From Gordonibacter faecis (GTDB lineage Bacteria > Actinomycetota > Coriobacteriia > Coriobacteriales > Eggerthellaceae): 64,000 nucleotides of DNA. This document shows positions 1-7,337 of the stretch, piece by piece (positions within the stretch are counted from its first letter, which is position 1; each line of letters opens with the position of its first letter). The notes beneath the pieces are model-generated. The model searched no databases. It was not told the DNA's origin and worked only from the letters and a program-made list of their open reading frames with translations. The translations under genes and the position numbers were made by a program. The stretch lies in NCBI RefSeq assembly GCF_030077735.1, contig NZ_JASJEU010000013.1, forward strand, positions 1 to 64,000. The letters run 5' to 3'.

Positions 1-111
1 CCATCCAGTCATCAAAAGCAGCCAAAACAAACGAGAAAAACCCCGAATTACCTATTGACTCTTTATAGCTGGACTACTAAGTTTACCAAACAAGTTATAT
101 TTATTTACGTA

Positions 112-187
112 GTATGCCCTCGTCATAGTGGCAGGGAGGGTAGCCCTCTCTTGGCGCATTCGTTAGCGCGTAAGCGCGTCACACTTT
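112..187. repeat. Fragment of dispersed MITE-like repeat, one end
   Basis: This noncoding stretch contains the phrase beginning CCCTCGTCATAGTGG and finishes with GCGCGTAAGCGCGTCACACTTT. The same end, in one orientation or the other, recurs at 46659-47016, 51974-52304 and 63671-63864. The rest of 1-207 shows no convincing coding region. Only one end is present here, so this is a partial or degraded copy. Confidence 0.6.
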
Positions 188-207
188 CGTGAAGCGGGGG
201 AGTGCGC

Positions 208-534
208 TCAAGCAGTGGGATGCTGCGCTACCCATTCTTCCGAGGGTGGGGTGTTGCGCTTGCATACTTGGAAGCCGTGGGCGGGGTGGGCGCTTGTGCC
301 TTTGCCACAGGGGTAGGCGCACAGGAGCCCGCTGTAGTTGCAGCGAAGGGGCTGAGGTCGCACGGCATCCGTGAGATCTGCCCCACATTTCTTGCACAAC
401 AGGGGCCCATCTGCCGATACCTCAGTGCGGTCGAATATCGTGCAGGTGCCACACGCGGGACAGCGTCCTGCTTTTTTGGGTGCCGGCTGACATTTGCCGC
501 AGAGCGGATTGCACACCCAACATCCTCCGGGCAT
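208..534 (-). CDS. Small cysteine-rich zinc-ribbon protein
   Basis: This encodes a 108-residue protein that I cannot assign to a named family beyond zinc ribbon. It has 14 or so cysteines, in particular CPACGTC near residues 25-31 paired with CKKCGADL near residues 47-54, which would form a four-cysteine zinc knuckle. A perfect AGGAGG stands seven bases before the ATG, which supports it as a real gene. The CPxC...CKKCGAD signature is shared with the small proteins at 3633-3872 and 6829-7059, so it belongs to the same locus-specific family. It lies divergent to the LuxR gene. Function is unknown; a metal- or electron-carrier accessory role for the neighbouring molybdoenzyme is only inference. 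Confidence 0.7.
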   Translation of the reverse strand: MPGGCWVCNPLCGKCQPAPKKAGRCPACGTCTIFDRTEVSADGPLLCKKCGADLTDAVRPQPLRCNYSGLLCAYPCGKGTSAHPAHGFQVCKRNTPPSEEWVAQHPTA

Positions 535-655
535 GGTGCCTCCTTTACTGGGTGGTTCAAGGAACGCTTAAAATACCCTATACTGTCATACTTTCGACTT
601 AGTCCGCGCGCGGGCCAATGTCGATCAACCTAACACGGGAGCGTGCGCCAAGCGT

Positions 656-691
656 ACCCATCGGGGTATGAATTCGAGTCTTCTAGTACTC
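656..691 (-). promoter_or_regulatory. Conserved upstream motif, copy C
   Basis: Read on the minus strand this has GTACTAGA, then CG-AA-TTCATAC, then six bases and GGGTA. The same ordered blocks stand at 3489-3525 and 11934-11973 on the plus strand. Here it points toward the zinc-ribbon gene whose start codon is at 534. A regulator site, possibly for the adjacent LuxR protein, is inferred. The surrounding 535-786 intergenic region holds no other clear signal except a CTGTCATACT word near 583-592 that also occurs before the gene at 35930. Confidence 0.55.
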
Positions 692-786
692 GGGGCATAG
701 GGACCTCCGGGTGAAAGAGGGTAGAGTTCAGAAGCGATGGACGAAGCGTCTGCTCCGGTTTCATCAGGGGGAAGGGAGCGAGCTGC

Positions 787-2547
787 ATGACGGTACCAGC
801 ACCGAAGCCCGGGACGGGGAACGCATCGGGCGTTAAGACGTTGACCATGGTAGGGTTCAAGGTTGTATTAGGCTGGCACTATCTCGTTTTATTTTCGCCG
901 CTGTTTGTGGGCTCCATTGAATCGTCGATCACGTTTTTCACCGAGCGACAGCTTGTTCTCTATCTCACACTGGCAGCCTCATTCGCGGTACTCGTGATAT
1001 TTGGTCGGTTCTTTCTCAAACGCAACAAAACCACACCCTCGGTATGGCTCATAGCTGCGGTGGGAGTGCTGGCTACCGCCTCTACGGCGTTATCGACGGC
1101 GCTCGTGGGCGCGAGCGAGCAACTCCTTCTGGCGGCCGTTGTCCCGCTGGGGTTCTCCGAAGCATTTCTCATGTTCTTGTGGCTACACTACTACATGGAG
1201 GCGGCGGCTGGCCATCTGTTCCGGTCGTTTGCGGTTGACATGATAGCGGGAGGAGTCCTGGCGTTTCTTGCGTGCAGCCTGGTGTCCCCGCTCGATTCTA
1301 TTGTGGCGTTGTGTCTACCCGGCGTGGCCACCGTGTCGCTTATTGCAAACTGGCGCTCGCTCAAGCCGCGAGAAGTGCCCTCGGTGGTGGAACGCCCGTC
1401 CCGTCGCGCCGTAGCGCGCCATTCGCTGAAGACGCTTTTGCCTACCGCGGTGTACGCGTTTGTGTTCGGTATGCTGCAGGGCAGCTTCTCCGTGAGCGGT
1501 GTGGCGTTGTTGATGGCGGGAAGCGCGTTTGTGCTTTTGGGCGTTGTGGTAGCGGGCATTATCATCTTTTTTATTCCCGAGGCGCCCGACACCAACGCGG
1601 ATATTGATACGATCCACCGGTTTTCGCTCCTCTTTTTCGTGTTGGGAGTGGTAGGACTCGCATTTCCCGGGGGGGGGGGGGGCTTTCTCATTGCCTCAGA
1701 AATTGTTATCCTCGCGGGTTTCAACCTGTTCGACTTTAGCGGGATGATTCTCGGCGTCGGGCTTGCGCGCAAGCTCAAGCCCGGGTCGCTTTTGCTGGTG
1801 GACGGCGGGCGTGTGCTGGTGTATATGAGCCTGTCGTTAGGCCTGGTAGTTGGCAAATTCGCAGTGTCGGAGCTGTCCGGTTTAGATGCGTCGCTCATGT
1901 TGTATTCGCTGTGTGGCGTTTCCATTGTCATGCTGGTGGCCACGGTGCTCACGCCGTTTCGTGAACGGGAACAGCCGCAGGCTGTGCTCGCTGGTGTGTC
2001 GGCGGGCGAAGGGGTGGGGATAGTGGAACCCAGCCCCGCGCAAGACGTGGATGCAGAGGCTGCGAAGCAAAAGGTGGCAGAGCCAACGTTATCTGCAGCG
2101 CCTGATGACAGCTCAGTTCGCACCCCTGCTACCGAGACGACGCAGAAAGAAGAAGCTGGTGTGGCTCCTGTTTGTGCACCGCCAGGCAAGCCTTCAACTA
2201 CCGCTACCCCTGCAACGCGACGCAAAGGGAGCACCACCCAAGGCGCGTCTGCGGCCAAGCAGGACGACGCGGTCAAGCGCTCTGAAACTCCCTGGCGACG
2301 CACGTGTCGTTCCATGGCTGAACTGTATAAACTCTCGCCGCGCGAGACGGAAATATTCTTCCTCATTGCGAAGGGTCGCAATGCCGAGTATGTGCAAAAA
2401 ACGCTCATCATCTCGCTGCATACCGCCAAGACCCATATCGCGAACATCTATCACAAACTCGGGGTGCATTCGTCGCAGGAAATGCTCAGCTTGATAGAGA
2501 CCTTCCGCGAGCAGGACAGTAAATCACACGAAAAGGGCGGGGACTGA
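787..2547 (+). CDS. LuxR-family regulator with multi-pass membrane sensor
   Basis: The 586-residue product has about twelve hydrophobic segments over residues 15-395, a low-complexity Ala/Thr/Pro linker (about 400-505), and a LuxR/GerE DNA-binding helix-turn-helix at about 516-570 starting LSPRETEIF. This membrane-sensor plus LuxR HTH layout is typical of Eggerthellaceae regulators that sit beside respiratory or metabolic operons. The product is therefore expected to sense a substrate in the membrane and control the genes downstream (2631-9190) or the conserved motif sites. The ATG at 787 has an AAGGGAG ribosome site. A run of 14 G (1669-1682) inside the membrane domain, encoding PGGGGG, makes the frame vulnerable to slippage. 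The assembled frame is intact. Confidence 0.88.
   Translation: MTVPAPKPGTGNASGVKTLTMVGFKVVLGWHYLVLFSPLFVGSIESSITFFTERQLVLYLTLAASFAVLVIFGRFFLKRNKTTPSVWLIAAVGVLATASTALSTALVGASEQLLLAAVVPLGFSEAFLMFLWLHYYMEAAAGHLFRSFAVDMIAGGVLAFLACSLVSPLDSIVALCLPGVATVSLIANWRSLKPREVPSVVERPSRRAVARHSLKTLLPTAVYAFVFGMLQGSFSVSGVALLMAGSAFVLLGVVVAGIIIFFIPEAPDTNADIDTIHRFSLLFFVLGVVGLAFPGGGGGFLIASEIVILAGFNLFDFSGMILGVGLARKLKPGSLLLVDGGRVLVYMSLSLGLVVGKFAVSELSGLDASLMLYSLCGVSIVMLVATVLTPFREREQPQAVLAGVSAGEGVGIVEPSPAQDVDAEAAKQKVAEPTLSAAPDDSSVRTPATETTQKEEAGVAPVCAPPGKPSTTATPATRRKGSTTQGASAAKQDDAVKRSETPWRRTCRSMAELYKLSPRETEIFFLIAKGRNAEYVQKTLIISLHTAKTHIANIYHKLGVHSSQEMLSLIETFREQDSKSHEKGGD
1669..1682 (+). repeat. G14 homopolymer within the LuxR regulator gene
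   Basis: Fourteen consecutive G bases follow CATTTCCC. In the assembled frame they encode glycines between two membrane segments. Any change that is not a multiple of three would stop translation before the DNA-binding domain, so this could act as a phase-variation switch, or could be a place of sequencing uncertainty. Confidence 0.85.
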
Positions 2548-2630
2548 TCCCGCTGCGGCGCTTCGCTGTGCGAAACCGCCGAACCATCCATCGGGGCTGT
2601 GGCCCCGCCAAAACCGAAGGAGCACTGCCC

Positions 2631-3353
2631 ATGCAACAATCTGCAACCGCGCCCGAACTCGATCTGGATTCCGTCACGCTGTCGTCTTACGAGCGCGTGC
2701 GTTTGACCATGCCGTCTTTGCCGCACGCGAAGGACGATGACGTGGATGCCCAACTGTTCGAATACGTGGCCTCGGCCGATAAAGACTCGCACATTACCTG
2801 CATTGCCGATTTGGACGATGAATGGGTGCGCAGCATGTTCGATGGCATGAACACCATGGCCGAGTTGCGCGATGCCATTAAGCGTGACCTGGATAAACAC
2901 TATCTGCGTGACTGGAATGCCCTGAAATTCCAGCGCTGCACCGACGCCCTGGTGGCCCGCGTTGAAGCCGACATCTCCGATGAGGTGCTCGACAAAAACG
3001 TTGAGGCTTCTCGTGCTCAGTACGACCAGCGCCTGGCCTCGTTCGGCATGACGAAGGCGCAGTACCTGCGCGAAGAGCGCATGACCGAGGAAGAATACGA
3101 GCAGAAACTGCGCGACGACGTTGCCTTCCAGCTGAAACTCAACGCCGGTTTGGACAAGCTTATTGAAGCCACAAACATCGACGTGCCGAAATCGGAGTTG
3201 CACGAGTACCTTGCCTGCGACGACCCGGCCGAATTTGCGGCTGAACTTGAAAAGAACGGCAAGGTTGAAGAGGCGCGCCATGCCGCTGCGCGCGTAAAGG
3301 CAATGCGCCGTCTGGTGGAAGCCGCCGAAGTGGAGATAGAACCCGCTTCGTAA
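2631..3353 (+). CDS. Orphan trigger-factor C-terminal-domain protein
   Basis: The 240-residue protein aligns by eye with the C-terminal chaperone arm domain of trigger factor: a leading segment ending FDGMNTMAELRDAIKRDL, then a helical region with QRCTDALV, ISDEVLDKNV and FGMTKAQYLREE, ending in a helical tail. The ribosome-binding N-terminal domain with its GFRxGKxP motif and the FKBP-type isomerase domain are missing. It starts at ATG 2631 after GAAGGAGC. It is followed by a terminator and then the molybdoenzyme genes, so a dedicated folding or cofactor-insertion chaperone for that enzyme is a reasonable inference. Trigger factor itself would be encoded elsewhere. Confidence 0.75.
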   Translation: MQQSATAPELDLDSVTLSSYERVRLTMPSLPHAKDDDVDAQLFEYVASADKDSHITCIADLDDEWVRSMFDGMNTMAELRDAIKRDLDKHYLRDWNALKFQRCTDALVARVEADISDEVLDKNVEASRAQYDQRLASFGMTKAQYLREERMTEEEYEQKLRDDVAFQLKLNAGLDKLIEATNIDVPKSELHEYLACDDPAEFAAELEKNGKVEEARHAAARVKAMRRLVEAAEVEIEPAS

Positions 3354-3380
3354 CCCCTCAGGCCACCATTTCCTGTGCTT

Positions 3381-3406
3381 CGAAGGCCCGCACACGCGGG
3401 CCTTCG
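3381..3406 (+). terminator. Hairpin terminator after the trigger-factor-like gene
   Basis: CGAAGGCCCGC at 3381-3391 is the exact inverse of GCGGGCCTTCG at 3396-3406, with a four-base loop; a short T run follows (CGCGTTT). It lies 27 bases after the stop codon. Confidence 0.7.
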
Positions 3407-3488
3407 CGCGTTTCAGGGCCTTTCCGCGTACTTCCTTGTTTTCCCAGGTGAACCAACGAAACTAAAGCACTCATATCCCTATGCCGCA

Positions 3489-3525
3489 AGTACTAGATCA
3501 CCCGTTTTCATACCCGCCTCGGTAC
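3489..3525 (+). promoter_or_regulatory. Conserved upstream motif, copy A
   Basis: The blocks are GTACTAGAT, CCCGTTTTCATAC, six bases, CGGTA. The motif lies about 110-145 bp before the zinc-ribbon and molybdoenzyme genes. It closely matches the site at 11934-11973, with one base of length difference, and less closely the one at 656-691. A binding site or unusual promoter for LuxR-type control is inferred. Confidence 0.65.
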
Positions 3526-3632
3526 AGCCGGCAAAACGGCGCATGGTAGCTTACGCCTTGTGAATGCACCCCCTGTATTTGCACCCGAATAGTTGTCTAA
3601 CAAGGTTCACCGAGAAGAGGAGGAAACACGAC

Positions 3633-3872
3633 ATGTGCTTCAGACCGCCATCGTTCGATGAAATGATGAAGAAGTGCCCCGAGTGCGGCACCTTCAACCC
3701 GCCTGAGAACGAAAAGTGCAAGAAGTGCGGCGCCGAGCTTCCGGCTTCGGACGTCGCTGGTACGGGCGCCGACGCTGGCGCTCCGGTTCCGGGCGCTCCC
3801 AAAGCTCCGGGCGCTCCTGCTGCCCCGAGCGCTCCGAAGGCGCCGGGCGCGCCGAAGCCTCCGACCGCCTAA
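3633..3872 (+). CDS. Small zinc-ribbon protein with Ala/Pro-rich tail
   Basis: The 79-residue product starts at ATG 3633 after GAAGAGGAGG. It has one zinc ribbon, CPECGTFNPPENEKCKKCG (residues about 13-31), and then a tail of repeated GAPxAPGAP units. It is the first gene after the conserved upstream motif and is followed by the molybdoenzyme 240 bp later. The ribbon closely matches that of the 6829-7059 product, including the TFN word, so one gene probably arose from the other. The role is unknown. Co-location suggests an accessory of the molybdoenzyme, for example scaffold, metal carrier or electron-transfer partner, but nothing in the sequence proves it. Confidence 0.75.
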   Translation: MCFRPPSFDEMMKKCPECGTFNPPENEKCKKCGAELPASDVAGTGADAGAPVPGAPKAPGAPAAPSAPKAPGAPKPPTA

Positions 3873-4112
3873 GCGCGTTCGGACGGCCACCCTGCGGCAT
3901 CACGACCGAGCGCGTCTACGCGCAGATGTCGCGCAAGGGTTCTGCTGGTCTTTTGGAAGCTTTGAGCACTCGCATCGGAAGAGGAGACCGAGCGGGCGCG
4001 GAGCACGCCGAAGCGCGTTTGAGGAGGCCGCTTCGGTGGGTTGTGCGATTCAAAGCTTCGGAAGAATAAGAGTTCTTCGTATTGGTATCTCTTTATGAAA
4101 GGGGGGCTTTTC

Positions 4113-6476
4113 ATGATCAACGAAATCAACCAAGATCTGTACAAAACAGACTGGCGTTGGTACGAGGATGGTTATGAAGTGACCCGCACCTCGGTCTGGA
4201 CCGGACCTGGGTGTCACAACGGCTGCGGCGTACTCACGTACGTCAAGGACGGCAAGCTCGAAAAGATCGAGGGCGACCCCAACTTCGGGTACAACCAGGG
4301 ACGCTTGTGCCTGCGCTGCCTGAACATGGTGGAGAACATCTACAACAATGATCGTCTGAAGTGGCCTCTCCTCCGCGATGGCGAAAAGGGCGAGAACAAG
4401 TGGAAGCGTATCACCTGGTCCGAGGCCTTCGACTGGTTGGAAGAAACCTACAAGAAGATCTGCAAGACCATCCACGACGACTACAACGGTATTGGACCTG
4501 AGGGCATTGTTGCTCTGTCCGGTACGGGTCGTAACGCCATGTGGCACGGCGCTATGTGCCTGCGTGCCGTGTTCGGCTCCCCGAACATGTCGTTCGGCTT
4601 CCTGTCGGCCGACTCCTGCTACCAGCCGCGTATGACCGCCAACCTCCTCAAAGAAGGCGATTGCTGGATTCTTGACGCTTCTCAGCTGCACCCCGACCGC
4701 TACGACAACGCCGACTGGGTTAAGCCCGAGGTAGTTGTGGTGTGGGGCAACGAGCCGCTCGCTTCCAACGGCGACGGTTTTGTGGGCCACTGGCTGGTGG
4801 ACCTCATGCGCATGGGCACCAAGTTCATCGTCATCGACCCGGCCCTCACCTGGCTCGCGTCGAAGGCTGACATTTGGCTGCAGGTGCGTCCTGGCACCGA
4901 CTGCGCGCTGGCGCTTGGCATGCTGAACGTCATCATCAACGAAGACCTGTATGACCACGACTTCGTGGAGAACTGGTGCTACGGTTTCGACGAGCTGACG
5001 GCCCGCGTCCAGGAGTACCCGACGGACAAGGTCGCTGAGATCTGCTGGCTCGAGGAGCAGGACATCATCGATGCTGCTCGCATGTATGCCAAGGCTAAGC
5101 CGGCTGGCATCCAGTGGGGCCTCGCCATCGACATGCAGATTTCCGCTATGGAAGCTTCCGCGGCTATCTCTGACATGGTGGCTATCACGGGCAACCTCGA
5201 TTCGCCCGGTGGCAACGTGCTCGTTCGCTACGCGTACAACAGCTCCAAGAAGTACGGCTGCGGCCTTGAGTTCATCTCCCAGGAGATGCTTGACCGCCGT
5301 ATCGGTACGGCTCAGTCGCCCATCCATAAGGCTGGCTACACGCCGTTCATTCCGCCTGATCTGCTGCTTGAGGCAATGGAGACGGGCGTGCCGTACCCGG
5401 TGCAGATGCTCTGGGTGCATGGTACGAACCCCATCGCCAACATGGCTGGCGACGCTCCTCGCGTGTATCGCGCGTGGAAGAACGTCCCCTACACGGTTGT
5501 CGTTGACTACTACCTGACTCCGACGGCTGTGGCGTTCGCTGACCTGGTGCTTCCCGTGGCCATGTCCGTCGAGCGCGACTCCTTCCGCTCCTGGTGGCAG
5601 CCGCTGCGTACGCTGACCGCGGCAGCCGACCGCTACTACGAGTGCATGATGGACGAAGAGCTGGTGTTCTATCTGGGCAAGCGCTTCAACCCGGACTTCT
5701 TCAACCAGTTCGAGACCGTGCGTGACTTCCTGACGTGGATGATCCAGGACGACGGCAACGGCGTCGACTACACGTTCGAGGACCTCACCCACAAAGTGTA
5801 CGACTGGTGGGACTTCAACGAGACGTACAAGAAGTACGAGAAGGGCCTGCTGCGTGAAGACGGCCAGCCCGGCTTCGTGACCGCTACCGGTATGTACGAG
5901 ATCTATTCGCCGCTGTTCGATGTGTGGGGCTTCGATCCGCTGCCGCACCACATGGAGCCGTACGAGAGCCCGTACCGCACGCCGGAGCTGTACAAGGAGT
6001 ATCCGTACATCTACACGTCGGGCCATCGTCACATTGGCCTGTTCCACTCCGAGCATCGTCAGCTGCCGACCATGCGCGAAGTGCACCCGACGGCTATCGC
6101 CGACATCTCGCCCGAGATTGCCGAAGAGCAGGGAATCAAAGAAGGCGACTGGGTGTGGTTCGAGAACAAGCGTGGCAAGTGCAAGCAGCAGGCTCACATT
6201 GCTCCGGGCCTCATGCCGAACCTCGTCCGTGCCCGTCACGGCTGGTGGTTCCCCGAGCAGGAGGCGGCCGAGCCGAACCTGTACGGCGTGTTCGATTGCA
6301 ATGGCAACAACCTTACCACGATGGGCGTGTACGGCCCGACGCACTATGGCGCTCCGTACAAGTGCACCCTGTGCAAGTGCTACAAGGTGACGCCCGAGAA
6401 CGACTGCTCTCCGAGCGAAATTGTAACCAGGGAAGGGGGTTTCGGTGGCTATGACTACACCCGTTTCGAAGGCTAA
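4113..6476 (+). CDS. Cytoplasmic molybdopterin oxidoreductase, catechol dehydroxylase / acetylene hydratase-like
   Basis: The 787-residue protein is a DMSO-reductase-superfamily catalytic subunit that binds bis-molybdopterin guanine dinucleotide. It has no Tat signal, so it should act in the cytoplasm. The N-terminal Fe-S region reads WTGPGCHNGCGV with later CLRC: cysteines 34, 38, 66 and 69 are present, but the usual first cysteine of C-x2-3-C-x3-C is absent. Segments such as DFVENWCYGFDEL and RVQEYPTDKVAEI closely resemble acetylene hydratase; the WTGPGCH start recalls catechol dehydroxylases of gut Eggerthellaceae. The start at ATG 4113 has AAAGGGGGG before it. It is followed by an Fe-S partner (overlapping) and an aromatic-acid carrier, which supports an aromatic substrate. 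The exact reaction is not known. Confidence 0.85.
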   Translation: MINEINQDLYKTDWRWYEDGYEVTRTSVWTGPGCHNGCGVLTYVKDGKLEKIEGDPNFGYNQGRLCLRCLNMVENIYNNDRLKWPLLRDGEKGENKWKRITWSEAFDWLEETYKKICKTIHDDYNGIGPEGIVALSGTGRNAMWHGAMCLRAVFGSPNMSFGFLSADSCYQPRMTANLLKEGDCWILDASQLHPDRYDNADWVKPEVVVVWGNEPLASNGDGFVGHWLVDLMRMGTKFIVIDPALTWLASKADIWLQVRPGTDCALALGMLNVIINEDLYDHDFVENWCYGFDELTARVQEYPTDKVAEICWLEEQDIIDAARMYAKAKPAGIQWGLAIDMQISAMEASAAISDMVAITGNLDSPGGNVLVRYAYNSSKKYGCGLEFISQEMLDRRIGTAQSPIHKAGYTPFIPPDLLLEAMETGVPYPVQMLWVHGTNPIANMAGDAPRVYRAWKNVPYTVVVDYYLTPTAVAFADLVLPVAMSVERDSFRSWWQPLRTLTAAADRYYECMMDEELVFYLGKRFNPDFFNQFETVRDFLTWMIQDDGNGVDYTFEDLTHKVYDWWDFNETYKKYEKGLLREDGQPGFVTATGMYEIYSPLFDVWGFDPLPHHMEPYESPYRTPELYKEYPYIYTSGHRHIGLFHSEHRQLPTMREVHPTAIADISPEIAEEQGIKEGDWVWFENKRGKCKQQAHIAPGLMPNLVRARHGWWFPEQEAAEPNLYGVFDCNGNNLTTMGVYGPTHYGAPYKCTLCKCYKVTPENDCSPSEIVTREGGFGGYDYTRFEG

Positions 6477-6804
6477 CGAGTACGGTCTTTTGATCGACTA
6501 CGAGTTCTGCACGGGCTGCCACACCTGCGAGGTTGCGTGCAAGAAGGTGCACGATCTTCCGATTGGGCAGTATGGCATCAAGACGCTGGAGTACGGCCCC
6601 GTCAAGAACACTAAGGGCGACTGGGAGTGGACGTTCCTTCCGCTGCCGACTGATCTGTGCGACCTGTGCGCCGAGCGCACGGCCGAGGGTCGTCTGCCCA
6701 GCTGCGTGCATCACTGCCAGGCCGGCATCATGTACTACGGACCGATTGCCGAGCTGGCCCAAAAGGCGGCTGAGAAGCCCAATATGGTGCTTTTCACGAA
6801 GTAA
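6451..6804 (+). CDS. Two-cluster 4Fe-4S electron-transfer subunit
   Basis: The 117-residue protein has CTGCHTCEVAC (cysteines 20, 23, 26, 30) and CDLC ... CVHHC (70, 73, 85, 89). That is eight cysteines, a shortened form of the four-cluster DmsB/NrfC type, enough for two clusters. It overlaps the 3' end of the catalytic-subunit gene by 26 bases. A GTG at 6445 is an equally possible start; the purine-rich GGAAGGGGG lies five bases before the GTG and eleven before the ATG. The overlap indicates translational coupling and a stoichiometric complex with the molybdoenzyme, feeding electrons to it in the cytoplasm. Confidence 0.85.
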   Translation: MTTPVSKANEYGLLIDYEFCTGCHTCEVACKKVHDLPIGQYGIKTLEYGPVKNTKGDWEWTFLPLPTDLCDLCAERTAEGRLPSCVHHCQAGIMYYGPIAELAQKAAEKPNMVLFTK

Positions 6805-6828
6805 TGTTGGAACGAAGGAGGTAGAGCT

Positions 6829-7059
6829 ATGGCTCGTCAGGAGAAAGGCGGATTCCGTCCGCCTCCATTGGGGAAGATTCTGTGGAAGTGCCCCTCTTGC
6901 AACACGTTCAACGCGGCCGACGCCGTGGTGTGCAAGAAGTGTGGTGCTGACAAGGTCGTCGATGAGGCGATCGAGGGGGCTACCTTTAAGCCGATCTCGG
7001 ACGCAGAGCGCCTGAATCAGGACAAGAAAGCCGTGGAGAAAGTCCTCGGAGAAGAGTAG
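6829..7059 (+). CDS. Small zinc-ribbon protein
   Basis: The 76-residue product contains CPSCNTFNAADAVVCKKCG at about residues 21-39, a four-cysteine zinc knuckle nearly identical in layout to that of the 3633-3872 protein, followed by a charged helical tail (SDAERLNQDKKAVEKVL). It starts at an ATG preceded by AAGGAGG and lies 24 bases after the Fe-S subunit gene, so it is in the same transcript. Two similar ribbons bracketing the molybdoenzyme pair suggest a functional part of the system. No known function could be recognised. Confidence 0.78.
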   Translation: MARQEKGGFRPPPLGKILWKCPSCNTFNAADAVVCKKCGADKVVDEAIEGATFKPISDAERLNQDKKAVEKVLGEE

Positions 7060-7070
7060 TTCCAACAGGT

Positions 7071-7106
7071 GAGGGGGTCTTTGTCCCGCGGGATGGGGAC
7101 CCCCTC
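7071..7106 (+). terminator. Hairpin terminator after the molybdoenzyme operon
   Basis: GAGGGGGTC at 7071-7079 pairs with GACCCCCTC at 7098-7106, and the loop contains the smaller palindrome TCCCGCGGGA. It lies 11 bases after the stop codon. No strong T run follows, so termination may be partial. The remaining 7107-7337 holds no clear gene. Confidence 0.6.
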
Positions 7107-7337
7107 ATCATCTATCCGTCACCTGTTCGGCACAGTGCCAAGCGCATTCGCAAAGGGGAAGTACAAGCAGGGCGAAACGAGTCGCACTGATTTGTTGAGC
7201 TGCGCATTCGCCTCGCCGAGCTTGAAAGCACAGGTAGTATTTCAGCCGTTCGGCATCTGCCTCGATCAGGTTAAACGCTTATCAGTTTTCGCCACCTCGC
7301 CTGTGAGCTGTGGCGAAACGTCGCAAGGAGCGGATTT

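Noticed and set aside
202..633. 143-residue open frame on the plus strand
   Set aside because: It is antisense to the cysteine-rich zinc-ribbon gene at 208-534, which has a perfect ribosome site; the plus-strand frame has neither motif nor ribosome site.
1191..2447. 418-residue open frame antisense to the LuxR gene
   Set aside because: Ser/Thr/Pro-rich composition typical of an antisense shadow in high-GC DNA; the opposite strand encodes a recognisable regulator.
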